Source: Denitrobaculum sp965225735 (GTDB lineage: Bacteria; Pseudomonadota; Alphaproteobacteria; Kiloniellales; Kiloniellaceae). Taken from it: a stretch of DNA of 64,000 nucleotides. Shown piece by piece: positions 9,137 to 16,788 of this stretch (position 1 is the stretch's first letter; each line of letters begins with the position of its first letter). The position numbers and the translations under genes were made by a program. Location: NCBI GenBank assembly GCA_965225735.1, contig CBDDBN010000006.1, positions 1 through 64,000 of the forward strand, in the 5' to 3' direction. Below the pieces are notes generated by a model. The model saw nothing but the letters and a program-made list of their open reading frames with translations. It was not told where the DNA came from and did not search any database.

Positions 9137-9367
9137 TCTGCGTCCTTCCGGCTGCAAAGGTCTTGATTCTTGCGCCATAGCCGCCTGGAGCAACGCGAGG
9201 TCAAGATAAATCCGCAACCCTGAAACGGGCGTAGGTTAGCTAAACAAAAAAACCTGTTGGACGACCGCTTTCTGGAAGACTTCCTATAAAGTCTGTTGAG
9301 CGGCACAAGACCATCGTCTTTGTGCTCGTGGCTCCGAGTAAGCGTCCATCAGAAAAAGGTCCGGAAA

Positions 9368-10585
9368 GTGTATCGCAGACAATTCCTGCTCACAGCCGTC
9401 GCGACGGCAGCAACGGCGTTCCATCCGCTCGACGGCTTAGCCGGACCCGGGCGCGCGGCCAGCGGTTACATCCGCACAAATTGGAGCCGCGATCCCTACA
9501 GTTTTGGCTCCTACTCCTTCACCGCTAAGGGCGCGGAAAGAGAGCACCACGCCATTCTGGGACGCCCGATCGACGCGCGGCTGTTTTTCGCCGGCGAAGC
9601 AACACATCCGTCCTACAACAGCACCGTCCACGCCGCCTATGAATCCGGGTTGATGGCCGCCGACGCCGTCGCCCGCACGGACGCCCGTTCGATCGTTGTT
9701 GTCGGCGGCGGCATGAGCGGCCTGACGGCGGCAAGTCAACTGGCACGGCAAGGCTATGACGTCACGATCTGGGAGGCGCGGGATCGTATCGGCGGGCGAA
9801 TTTGGACGGACAAAGGCCTGGGTGTGCCACTCGACCTGGGCGCAAGCTGGATTCATGGCGACGACGGCAACCCGCTGGCCGAGCTTGCGGCGGAACTAGA
9901 TCTTGAAACAACAGTCACGCGAGACAGCTACATCGCGCGAGGCGGTGACGGCAGAGAAGTCTCACCGGACGAGGAACCGGACTGGCTGGAAGAAGTCCTC
10001 TCGGTTCAGCATGACTGGGGCGCTGGACTCGAACGCATCAATATGCGCGCCTACCGACGCGACACAGATTACAGCGGCGAGGATCTTCTTCTGCCCAATG
10101 GCTATGCCGAGATTTTCAAGGCTGTCTCCGACAAGATCGACATTCATCTGAACCGAAATGTGCAACTTGTTCGCCTGACCCAGAAAGGCGTCGAAGTGAC
10201 GGATACGCGATCAGAGAAAACGATGTCGGACGCGGTCATCGTGACGGTGCCGCTGGGCGTTTTGAAACAGGGATCGATCGAATTCAGTCCGCCTCTTCCG
10301 ACCGAGAAGAACAATGCCATCCGACGGCTTGGAATGGGCGTCCTCGATAAGCTGTATCTCAAATACGAAGAGGTCTTTTGGGACTCCGATAAGACCTGGA
10401 TCGCAACACCGGAAAATGGCTTGCCACCCGGGCAATTCAATCAGTGGCTCAACCTCTATCCCTACATCGGTGAGCCTATCATTGTGGCCTTTAACGGTGC
10501 GGAACCTGCAAAAGTCCTGGCCGCGCTTTCCGACGCAGAAGTCGTAAGGCGAGCGCAAAACACTCTGAACAGCGCCTATCCCTGA
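9368..10585 (+). CDS. Tat-exported flavin amine oxidase with circularly permuted domain order
   Basis: 405 residues from GTG at 9368 (MYRRQFLLTAV), giving a twin-arginine signal (R3-R4, F6-L7). Directly after it, residues 33-100 carry the motifs that normally end a monoamine/polyamine oxidase: YIRTNWSRDPYSFGSYSF, then LFFAGEATHPSYNSTVHAAYESGLMAADAV, the C-terminal FAD-contacting block. Only then, at residues 108-146, comes the dinucleotide-binding start SIVVVGGGMSGLTAASQLA with WEARDRIGGRIW, followed by GASWIHG, MRAYRRDTDY, the central IVTVPLGVLKQGSIEFSPPLP and IVAFNGAEPAKVLAALSD. The protein ends at NTLNSAYP, just where the C-terminal block would begin in the usual order. Nothing seems lost, so a working periplasmic FAD oxidase is plausible. 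An upstream in-frame TTG at 9296 has no support. Confidence 0.8.
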   Translation: MYRRQFLLTAVATAATAFHPLDGLAGPGRAASGYIRTNWSRDPYSFGSYSFTAKGAEREHHAILGRPIDARLFFAGEATHPSYNSTVHAAYESGLMAADAVARTDARSIVVVGGGMSGLTAASQLARQGYDVTIWEARDRIGGRIWTDKGLGVPLDLGASWIHGDDGNPLAELAAELDLETTVTRDSYIARGGDGREVSPDEEPDWLEEVLSVQHDWGAGLERINMRAYRRDTDYSGEDLLLPNGYAEIFKAVSDKIDIHLNRNVQLVRLTQKGVEVTDTRSEKTMSDAVIVTVPLGVLKQGSIEFSPPLPTEKNNAIRRLGMGVLDKLYLKYEEVFWDSDKTWIATPENGLPPGQFNQWLNLYPYIGEPIIVAFNGAEPAKVLAALSDAEVVRRAQNTLNSAYP

Positions 10586-10901
10586 GGCAGAGCGACAGCG
10601 CCTAAAGATCGGCCCTGAGACAAAGCCGCATCCGCCAAAATCGGTCAATCCATGCCAGTGTTCGGGTTTCACTCGGATATCTATCGAGGGATGTTTGCAA
10701 GCCGGAGATGCAAGCAAGGTTACCGATCACGAGGTTCAGGCGATCACTCTTGCCAAAGAAGAAGCCCGCCTCAGAAACGGTCGCGAAGAGTCCAGACTCA
10801 ACCAGGACATCTCTCGTGCCACATTTTTTCATGATCCCGTTTTTGATATGGTGTGAAGCCTCAACATGGTCCGCTCCTCTTAAAATCTCACATGGATAGA
10901 C
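10586..10901. other. Intergenic region without a recognisable gene
   Basis: This 316-base stretch separates the permuted amine oxidase from the cyclase gene. Short open frames occur on both strands but none resembles a protein family, and there is no leftover copy of an amine oxidase C-terminal block. AT-rich sequence around 10820-10860 (TTTTTCATGATCCCGTTTTTGATATGG) could carry the cyclase promoter. Confidence 0.4.
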
Positions 10902-12167
10902 ATGAGCCAGGAATCCTCGCAACACCCACCGCTTGATCTAGATGGACTTCCTCTCTGGCTCGTGGAGCGCGGCATGCTGGGTTTGCCGCTGAGTGAGCAA
11001 ATCGCCGGGTTTTGCCAAAAACTTTTCGAGAGCGGTTTCCCAATAAAGCGGGCGCAGGTGGGTATGACCACGCTTCATCCAAAGTACGGCTCGCACACCT
11101 TTCTTTGGCGCGCGGGCATACATGAGGTTGAGCATACAGAGTATGAGCGCGACCAAGTTCATGAAGACATCTACCTGAAGAGTCCGGTCCACCGCATGCG
11201 CAGCCAGGGGCTTTTGTCGCTGCGACGGCGTATTGACGGAGACGGAACCGATGAATTCCCTCTGTTCGGACAGTTGAGGTCTGAGGGATTTGTCGACTAC
11301 GCCGCGCAGATCGTGCCCTTCGATCCTCGGCAGGCGGAAGCCCTGGCTAACAACCCGGACGGTTCGGCAGAAGAAAGGGCTCCGGGTCAAGGCGTGGACG
11401 GGATCTTTTTCTCCTGCGCCACCGACCGGCCGGAAGGCTTTGACGACGCCGAACTCAGTCGGGTCTTTCAAGCGCTCCCCTATTTGGCGCTATCGGTGAA
11501 ATCCCGCCTGACCTACGACGTCGCCAGGACTGTGCTCGGGACTTACCTCGGTGACGATGCCGGCCATCGGGTGCTTTCTGGCGCGATTGAGCGTGGCTCG
11601 GCAAAGGCTATACCCGCCATCATCTGGTTCTCCGATTTACGCGGCTTTACCCGGCTCACAGATAGCCTGCCGCGCGACGTTCTGGTCGAAACGCTGAACG
11701 ACTATCTCGAAGCGATGGCGGAACCGGTCCATGCCAACAACGGTCAGATCCTCAAGATCATGGGGGACGGTCTGTTGGCGACGTTCGATCTGACCGACCG
11801 CGATCAGACGACGGTCTGCCGCGAGGCCCTGGCGGCAGCGGCGGCATTGCAGAGCGCATTCCCAAACTTCAACGAGACCCGCAAGGCTGCCGGCAAACCG
11901 GTCATGGACTTCGGCCTGGCGCTGCACATGGGCGAAGTCTTCTACGGCAATATCGGCGCCAGCGAGCGTCTCGACTTCACGGTGATCGGACCTGCGGTCA
12001 ATGAGGCGAGCCGGATCCAATCCCTATGCCGGCCTCTGGCGCGCTCCATTCTGATTTCCAACAGCTTCAAAGAGGCAGCTGGCGGCGAAGTTGAACTGGA
12101 GGCCCTCGGCGCTCACTCCCTTCGAGGCGTTCGCGAACCGCAGGAACTCTTCGGGCTGGCGGGTTGA
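10902..12167 (+). CDS. Class III adenylate/guanylate cyclase with N-terminal sensor region
   Basis: 421 residues. The N-terminal 220 residues form an uncharacterised sensor-like part (LPLWLVERGMLGLPLSEQI, GMTTLHPKYGSHTFLWRAG). The C-terminal cyclase homology domain is intact: metal-binding Asp in FSDLRGFTRL, KIMGDGLLATF with the second Asp and the base-selecting Lys, DFTVIGPAVNEASRI with Thr and the transition-state N-x3-R. The Lys/Thr pair predicts ATP as substrate and cAMP as product. It is cytosolic, with no membrane segment. A diverged paralogue with the same architecture lies at 48547-49743. The start ATG is preceded by AATCTCACATGGATAGAC, with no strong ribosome site. Confidence 0.85.
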   Translation: MSQESSQHPPLDLDGLPLWLVERGMLGLPLSEQIAGFCQKLFESGFPIKRAQVGMTTLHPKYGSHTFLWRAGIHEVEHTEYERDQVHEDIYLKSPVHRMRSQGLLSLRRRIDGDGTDEFPLFGQLRSEGFVDYAAQIVPFDPRQAEALANNPDGSAEERAPGQGVDGIFFSCATDRPEGFDDAELSRVFQALPYLALSVKSRLTYDVARTVLGTYLGDDAGHRVLSGAIERGSAKAIPAIIWFSDLRGFTRLTDSLPRDVLVETLNDYLEAMAEPVHANNGQILKIMGDGLLATFDLTDRDQTTVCREALAAAAALQSAFPNFNETRKAAGKPVMDFGLALHMGEVFYGNIGASERLDFTVIGPAVNEASRIQSLCRPLARSILISNSFKEAAGGEVELEALGAHSLRGVREPQELFGLAG

Positions 12168-12211
12168 ATCGACGCTTGTCCGCGTGCGCCGATACCAGAG
12201 GCGATAGAGCT

Positions 12212-13165
12212 TTATGGCGTCGGATCGATTTTGTGTACTTCCACCGTGGTATGCGCCACGTGATCGATTTTCTGCAGAGCCGCCCTGTAGTCCGACGCGC
12301 TTTTGGGTCTGGCGGAAGCAATGGAAACGATCACGGAATGATGGCCGGGACCGATCTGCCAAAGGTGCAGGTCTGTGATGCTATCGTTTTCGCTCTCGAT
12401 CGCTTCGCGAACCTGCTCTTCAATGCGCCCACCGCGCGGTACGCGATCGAGCAGAACGCTGGAGGTATCTCGAATCAGTCCCCACGACCAGCGCGAGATA
12501 ACGATCGCACCGACGACGCCCATAACCGGGTCGGCCCAGGACCATCCATAAACGCGTCCCAATAGCAGCGCGACAATCGCAAGGATCGAGGTCAGAGCAT
12601 CGGCTAAAACGTGCAGATAAGCCGCGCGCAGATTGTTGTCATGGCCGTGGCCATGGTGATGATCGTGATCATGACCATGGTGATGATGGTGATCGTCCCG
12701 CAGCAGCCAGGCGCTGAGCAGGTTCACAAGCAGGCCGACAACGGCGACCATGATGGCCTGTTCGAAGCTGATCGGCACAGGCTCGACCAGACGGAGCAGG
12801 CTCTCCCAGCCGATAAGCAATGCGACAAGCGCCAAGACCACTGCACTCGCGAAGCCGGCCAGATCGCCGACTTTGCCGGTCCCGAAACTGAAACTGGGAT
12901 TGGTCGCGTTTCGTCTGGCATAGCGATAGGCCAAAACGGCGATCAGCATGGCACCGGCGTGCGTGGACATATGCCAGCCATCGGCGATCAATGCCATGGA
13001 ACCGAACCAATGCCCGGCCGTGATCTCAACGATCATCATCGTGGCGGTCAGTGCGATGACCAGCCAGACCTTGCGCTCGTTGCGATCCTGGTTCGCGCCA
13101 AGGAAGACATGCTGATGCCTAAGCGCAGATAAATCCTCGGTGCTCAAGACCATCCCTTTCGGCAC
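12212..13165 (-). CDS. dmeF: Cation diffusion facilitator, DmeF-type Co/Ni efflux
   Basis: 317 residues, six predicted membrane helices. The transport-site motif HxxxD appears twice: IADGWHMSTHA (helix II) and HVLADALTS (helix V). Between helices IV and V lies a metal-catching loop with nearly continuous His/Asp (DDHHHHHGHDHDHHHGHGHD), and the C-terminal cytosolic domain ends LHLWQIGPGHHSVIVSI. The N-terminal HQHVFLGANQDRNERKVW is typical of DmeF. It exports Co(II)/Ni(II), possibly Zn, with proton antiport at the inner membrane. The RcnR/DmeR-type repressor gene sits immediately upstream on the same strand with a 12-base gap, the usual dmeR-dmeF arrangement. Confidence 0.88.
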   Translation of the reverse strand: MPKGMVLSTEDLSALRHQHVFLGANQDRNERKVWLVIALTATMMIVEITAGHWFGSMALIADGWHMSTHAGAMLIAVLAYRYARRNATNPSFSFGTGKVGDLAGFASAVVLALVALLIGWESLLRLVEPVPISFEQAIMVAVVGLLVNLLSAWLLRDDHHHHHGHDHDHHHGHGHDNNLRAAYLHVLADALTSILAIVALLLGRVYGWSWADPVMGVVGAIVISRWSWGLIRDTSSVLLDRVPRGGRIEEQVREAIESENDSITDLHLWQIGPGHHSVIVSIASARPKSASDYRAALQKIDHVAHTTVEVHKIDPTP

Positions 13166-13177
13166 AGCGAACGCATA

Positions 13178-13450
13178 TCACTTCATGTAGGATTTCAGAA
13201 TCTGGGTCATCTCGTCCGCGCCCTGTTCGCGTTCGGCCGCCGTAGAGGCACCGACAACATGATTGCGCAGATGCTCTTCCATTAGCTCGCCGGTGAGGCC
13301 CACCAGGGCGCCGCGTATCGACGCAAGCTGCCTCAGCACCTCACTACAGTCTGCTTCGGCCTCAAGCGCGCGTTCGACGCCTTCCAGCTGACCTTTCATC
13401 CGGCGCAGGCGCGTGACCAGCTTCGGTTTGTTTCGACTGAGGTGCGACAC
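13178..13450 (-). CDS. dmeR: Metal-sensing repressor of the RcnR/DmeR (CsoR) family
   Basis: 90 residues from GTG at 13450. This start gives MSHLSRNKPKLVTRLRRMKGQLEGVERAL, placing His3 as in RcnR, where the N-terminus and His3 bind metal; the frame continues upstream but with no homology. Cys in ADCSEVLRQLASIRGAL and His in EEHLRNHV are the other conserved ligands. The all-alpha tetramer binds DNA without metal and releases it when Co(II) or Ni(II) binds. It precedes dmeF, which it presumably represses together with itself. Confidence 0.85.
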   Translation of the reverse strand: MSHLSRNKPKLVTRLRRMKGQLEGVERALEAEADCSEVLRQLASIRGALVGLTGELMEEHLRNHVVGASTAAEREQGADEMTQILKSYMK

Positions 13451-13466
13451 TGATTGTTCCCGGTTT

Positions 13467-13490
13467 ATAATATAGGGGACTATACTATAT
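13467..13490 (-). promoter_or_regulatory. Candidate DmeR operator with AT flanks and G tract
   Basis: Just upstream of the dmeR start the sequence reads ATAATATAGGGGACTATACT. A G-run flanked by TATA/ACTATA inverted-repeat arms is the general layout of RcnR-family operators (G/C tract between TACT/AGTA-like arms). The same AT-rich stretch provides -10-like elements on the minus strand, so repressor and polymerase would compete. Confidence 0.5.
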
Positions 13491-13941
13491 TGATGCTGAC
13501 CGGCAAGCCTCAAACTGAAGACGACAAGACGATTGGCGCGCGACGGCGGCATAATGTGCTGTCAGCGCCACGGTCCGAAACGGAGCTTAGCGGACCGCGG
13601 AATCAGGAACGGCTGTGTTGGGCAGTATGAAGAACGAGTGGGCTCCAGGCGATCGACCGCCCGCGTCACCCTCTTTCCAGTACGGCCGCAGCAACTGGAT
13701 GCTTCGGCCCATTCTTGCCGTTCGCTTCAATCCTCGGATTTCGCGCTTGCGTTCCCAACAGCCGTCGTTCACTACGACAGCAATGTCGAGCGGAGGCTAA
13801 AGGTCTGCTGTGCGGGGCGGAGCGGACTTTCTTTTTGATCCAGCCCTTGTCCGCTTAGCCCCCCCCAAAACAAGCTATGAGAAACCAAGACAGCGAGGAA
13901 GCACCGTTCGAACTCAAGCGTTCTGCAGAACGGCGGAAGTG

Positions 13942-13968
13942 TACCAGGCCGGCGGTGCCGACCTGGTA
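13942..13968 (-). terminator. Hairpin just downstream of soxF
   Basis: Stem of 7 bp (TACCAGG/CCTGGTA), one mismatch, then 4 bp (CGGC/GCCG) around a GGT loop. It is located where the soxYZBCDEF transcript should end. No T tract follows on the minus strand, so it may be a transcript-stabilising 3' hairpin or depend on Rho. Confidence 0.4.
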
Positions 13969-13977
13969 TTATAGTCT

Positions 13978-15246
13978 CTATCCAAACATGTCGGCGGTGA
14001 TACCGGCGTACCAGCCGACGCTCTCTTCATAGGTCTGCTTGCGCAGATCGGCATTTTCACCGGTTTGACTGATGAAGCCATCCACCTTTGCGATCTTCTC
14101 GTCGGTTGCCTCATAAGACGCGCCGACCTTGATCCCGTCATCGGTGGCGACGAGCGACCAGCAGGTGTTGGAGAACTTCGGCGCGAATGCCTTCGAGCCG
14201 GTGAGCGCCGCCCGAATAGCCATGGCCGCGGCCTTGGCCTGACTGTTGGCCGAGTAGCCGGACTTCGGCATGTCGCCGTTGTTGGTGGCATCTCCGAGGA
14301 CGTGGATGTTTTCATCGACCCGGCTTTGCATGGTTGCCGGGACAATGTCACACCAGCCTGCGTCGTTCGTGAGACCGGCCTTCTGCGCGATCAGGCCCGC
14401 CTTCATCGCGGGAATGACATTGCAGACGTCGGCCTTGATTGTCTCGCCATCCAGGATCACTTCCATGGCATCGGGACGCACTTCGGAGATTTGGCCGAAG
14501 TCCCCACCGACCCATTCGATCATGCCGGCGTAGTGCTTACCCCAAGCCTCCTGGAAGAGGCCCATCTTGGAGAACTTCTCCTTCGGATCGAACACCATGA
14601 TTTTGGCGGTCGGGTTATTCGCCTTCATGTTATGGGCCATCATGGAGATGCGCTCGTAAGGTCCGGGCGGGCAGCGGTAGGGATTCGGCGGCGGAAGAAC
14701 GACAATCGTACCGCCTTCGCGCATTCCATCGAGCTGCGCTTTCAAAAGCTGGCTCTGACTGCCAGCCTTGTAGGCATGGGGCATCTTGTTTTGAGATGTG
14801 ACATCCCACCCGGGGACCGACCCATCGACAAAATCAATGCCCGGCGAGAGGACCAGGCGATCGTAGCCGACCGACCCGCCGCCCGCGAGAGATACGGTTT
14901 TCGCGTTCCGGTCAACATCGACGGCCCAATCGTGCACGACGTTCACGCCAAAGTTCGCGGCGAGCCCGCCATAACTGTGTCCGATGCTCTCGAACTCCCG
15001 GAAGCCACCAAGATAGAGATTGGAGAAGAAACAGGTGTAGTAACGCCGCGTCGGTTCGATCAGCGTGACGTCAATCGCCCCTTTTGAATCCTTTGCGATG
15101 TAGCGTGCAGCGGTCGCCCCGCCGGCTCCTCCGCCAATGACAACGACCCGGGGTTTACCCGCCGCCATGATCGTCGGAGCGGACAAAACAGCCGCCGCGG
15201 TCGCGGCGCCACCCAAAAAGCTTCTACGTGTAAATTTATGACTCAT
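13978..15246 (-). CDS. soxF: SoxF, flavocytochrome c sulfide dehydrogenase flavoprotein
   Basis: 422 residues. Twin-arginine leader (TRRSFLGGAATAAAVLSAP) directs it to the periplasm folded. FAD-binding Rossmann motif VVVIGGGAGGATAARY follows, then YYTCFFSNLYLGG, whose Cys is at the position that covalently holds FAD in FccB; redox cysteines occur in NPYRCPPGPYERISMM and the NTCWSLV region near the C terminus. The family oxidises sulfide to sulfur and passes electrons to a partner cytochrome c, here most likely SoxE, encoded just upstream (27-base gap). In Paracoccus SoxF boosts the Sox system. Last gene of the soxYZBCDEF run. Confidence 0.9.
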   Translation of the reverse strand: MSHKFTRRSFLGGAATAAAVLSAPTIMAAGKPRVVVIGGGAGGATAARYIAKDSKGAIDVTLIEPTRRYYTCFFSNLYLGGFREFESIGHSYGGLAANFGVNVVHDWAVDVDRNAKTVSLAGGGSVGYDRLVLSPGIDFVDGSVPGWDVTSQNKMPHAYKAGSQSQLLKAQLDGMREGGTIVVLPPPNPYRCPPGPYERISMMAHNMKANNPTAKIMVFDPKEKFSKMGLFQEAWGKHYAGMIEWVGGDFGQISEVRPDAMEVILDGETIKADVCNVIPAMKAGLIAQKAGLTNDAGWCDIVPATMQSRVDENIHVLGDATNNGDMPKSGYSANSQAKAAAMAIRAALTGSKAFAPKFSNTCWSLVATDDGIKVGASYEATDEKIAKVDGFISQTGENADLRKQTYEESVGWYAGITADMFG

Positions 15247-15273
15247 TGTTATCCTCCCTCACTTCGCCTGGCC

Positions 15274-16005
15274 TTATTGCCCCAGGCTGTTGAAGTACAC
15301 CGCCAGGCTTGCGATCTCGTCATTGGAAAGTCGGCCCGCAATCATCCGCATGACCGGATGAACACGTGCTTTGCTCTTATAGGCATGCATGGCTATGACA
15401 AAATCTTCGTTTGGCCATCCCGTGATTGACGGAATGCCCTCATCGGACCCGCTTGCCTGATGGCAGGTCGTGCATTCTGAAGAAAGGTAAGCGCCGTAGT
15501 CGGGATCGCCCTCGATGGCCAGGATCGCGGAATCAAGTTCCGGATCGCTGCGGGTCGCGGTCGGCGCACTCTCAGGGATGTCCCTCGGGCTTGCCGAAAA
15601 CCCACGCAAGTAGGCGAGAAGGTCCTGACGGTCTTCCTTGCTTTTGATCCCCCGGAAATTCATCCGCGTGCCTGTGACCAGCGACTTCGGATTCTCGATG
15701 TAGATGTCGAGCTTATCCGGGGACCAGATCAGCCCGTCCGCCCCCGCGCGCAGCATGGCCTTGGAGTACTTGTACCCCTCAATACCCGCGGCGGAGCGGC
15801 CAAAAATTTCATTCAGATGCGGACCGATCCGATTGCGCGCATTCTCGCCGACCATATGGCAGTTCTTGCACTTGGCGAAGATCTTGCGGCCTTTCTCCGT
15901 GTCACCAATTTCGGCCGCGCCCGCAATCGAAATGGAGGCAACGAGCCCGACCACGCCCAGCAGCAGCGCGCGATATCCTCTGATCGTGTTTCTTGCGACA
16001 TTCAT
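15274..16005 (-). CDS. soxE: SoxE, exported dihaem cytochrome c
   Basis: About 243 residues from ATG at 16005 (preceded by GGCGGAAAG); an ATG five codons earlier is an alternative. A Sec signal peptide (YRALLLGVVGLVASISIAGAAE) is followed by two cytochrome c domains with haem sites CKNCH near residue 46 and CTTCH near residue 178. The first domain has the cytochrome c2-like GPHLNEIFGR and the Met ligand region TGTRMNF; the second resembles FccA (ISITGW-like SITGWPNEDFVIAMHAYKS and HPVMRMIAGRLSNDEI). It takes electrons from the SoxF flavin during sulfide oxidation in the periplasm. Sits between soxD and soxF. Confidence 0.85.
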   Translation of the reverse strand: MNVARNTIRGYRALLLGVVGLVASISIAGAAEIGDTEKGRKIFAKCKNCHMVGENARNRIGPHLNEIFGRSAAGIEGYKYSKAMLRAGADGLIWSPDKLDIYIENPKSLVTGTRMNFRGIKSKEDRQDLLAYLRGFSASPRDIPESAPTATRSDPELDSAILAIEGDPDYGAYLSSECTTCHQASGSDEGIPSITGWPNEDFVIAMHAYKSKARVHPVMRMIAGRLSNDEIASLAVYFNSLGQ

Positions 16006-16029
16006 AGCTTTCCGCCCCATCCCGACTGG

Positions 16030-16788
16030 CTAATCGATCTGACCGATGCCGCTGTCGTCATCACCGCTTTCCGGCGTTACATCCAGAATGCGCGCCCTCA
16101 TGGTGATGACAGCAGGACCGGGCTTGCAATCGGACATACAGGGCTCGGCGTTGGTCGCCCAGTGACTTTCTTCCATCCGGTCGTCAGAAATGAAGTTCGC
16201 TTCATTGGGAAGGCGCGTCTGCGCAAAGTTCTCGTGGGACAGCTCGAACTCATCGTCCGTGACGATATCGTTCATGTAGAGCAGGTAAGCGGTGATCGCG
16301 TAGACTTCATCGTCCGAAAGCGACCGGGCATCCCCAAAAGGCATGGCACGCCGAATGTAATCGTAGACCGTGGAGAGATAGGGCCAATAGGACCCGATGG
16401 TTTTGACGGGCCGGTCATCGGTCAGGGTGTCCAATCCCCCGGCCAGAACGGGCCATCGATCCCGCCCTTCGCCAAAGTCGCCATGGCAGGACGCACACTG
16501 CTCGACGAAGACTTCCTCTCCATCCAGGACATTGCCGCGTCCCTTGGGGAGACCCAGGCCATCGGGCCGCACGTCAATATCCCAGGCGACCACTTCCTCG
16601 GGCATTGCAATGCGCCCAAGACCCCGGGGACCTTTGCTGTTCCCGGTGCTTGTCGCAGCAGCCGTTTGACCCGCGGATTGCGCCGTCGAGGCTTCCGCCC
16701 TGGCGGGGTCCCTTTCCACCAGCGTCGCAGCGGTCCCCATCAGAACCACGAAAATGCCTGTGGTGGCTCCTTTAAGAAACTTCGACAT
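16030..16788 (-). CDS. soxD: SoxD, cytochrome c subunit of sulfur dehydrogenase (short, monohaem form)
   Basis: 252 residues, starting MSKFLKGATTGIFVVLMGTAA, a signal-peptide-like leader. One haem site, CASCHGDFGEGRDRWPVLAGG at residues 98-102 onward, with the Met ligand region probably RAMPFGDARSLSDDEVYAITAYLLY. Paracoccus SoxD is larger and dihaem; here the second haem domain is absent, as in other shorter SoxD proteins. A late CMSDC pair lacks the His of a haem site. It accepts electrons from the molybdenum subunit SoxC during oxidation of the sulfane sulfur on SoxY. The start overlaps the soxC stop by 17 bases. Confidence 0.82.
   Translation of the reverse strand: MSKFLKGATTGIFVVLMGTAATLVERDPARAEASTAQSAGQTAAATSTGNSKGPRGLGRIAMPEEVVAWDIDVRPDGLGLPKGRGNVLDGEEVFVEQCASCHGDFGEGRDRWPVLAGGLDTLTDDRPVKTIGSYWPYLSTVYDYIRRAMPFGDARSLSDDEVYAITAYLLYMNDIVTDDEFELSHENFAQTRLPNEANFISDDRMEESHWATNAEPCMSDCKPGPAVITMRARILDVTPESGDDDSGIGQID

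Larger units (their letters stand above)
13451..13977. other. Intergenic region between dmeR and soxF
   Basis: About 530 bases. The left edge holds the dmeR control region. No supported gene follows: open frames here on both strands are short and unlike any family. At 13942-13968 a hairpin (TACCAGG, inner CGGC/GCCG, CCTGGTA with one mismatched pair) lies 10 bases past the soxF stop and could end the sox transcript, although it lacks a clear T-run on the minus strand. Confidence 0.45.

Noticed and set aside
12640..12720. Short CAT/ATG-rich repeat stretch
   Set aside because: It is the His-rich loop of DmeF read as DNA, not a repeat element.
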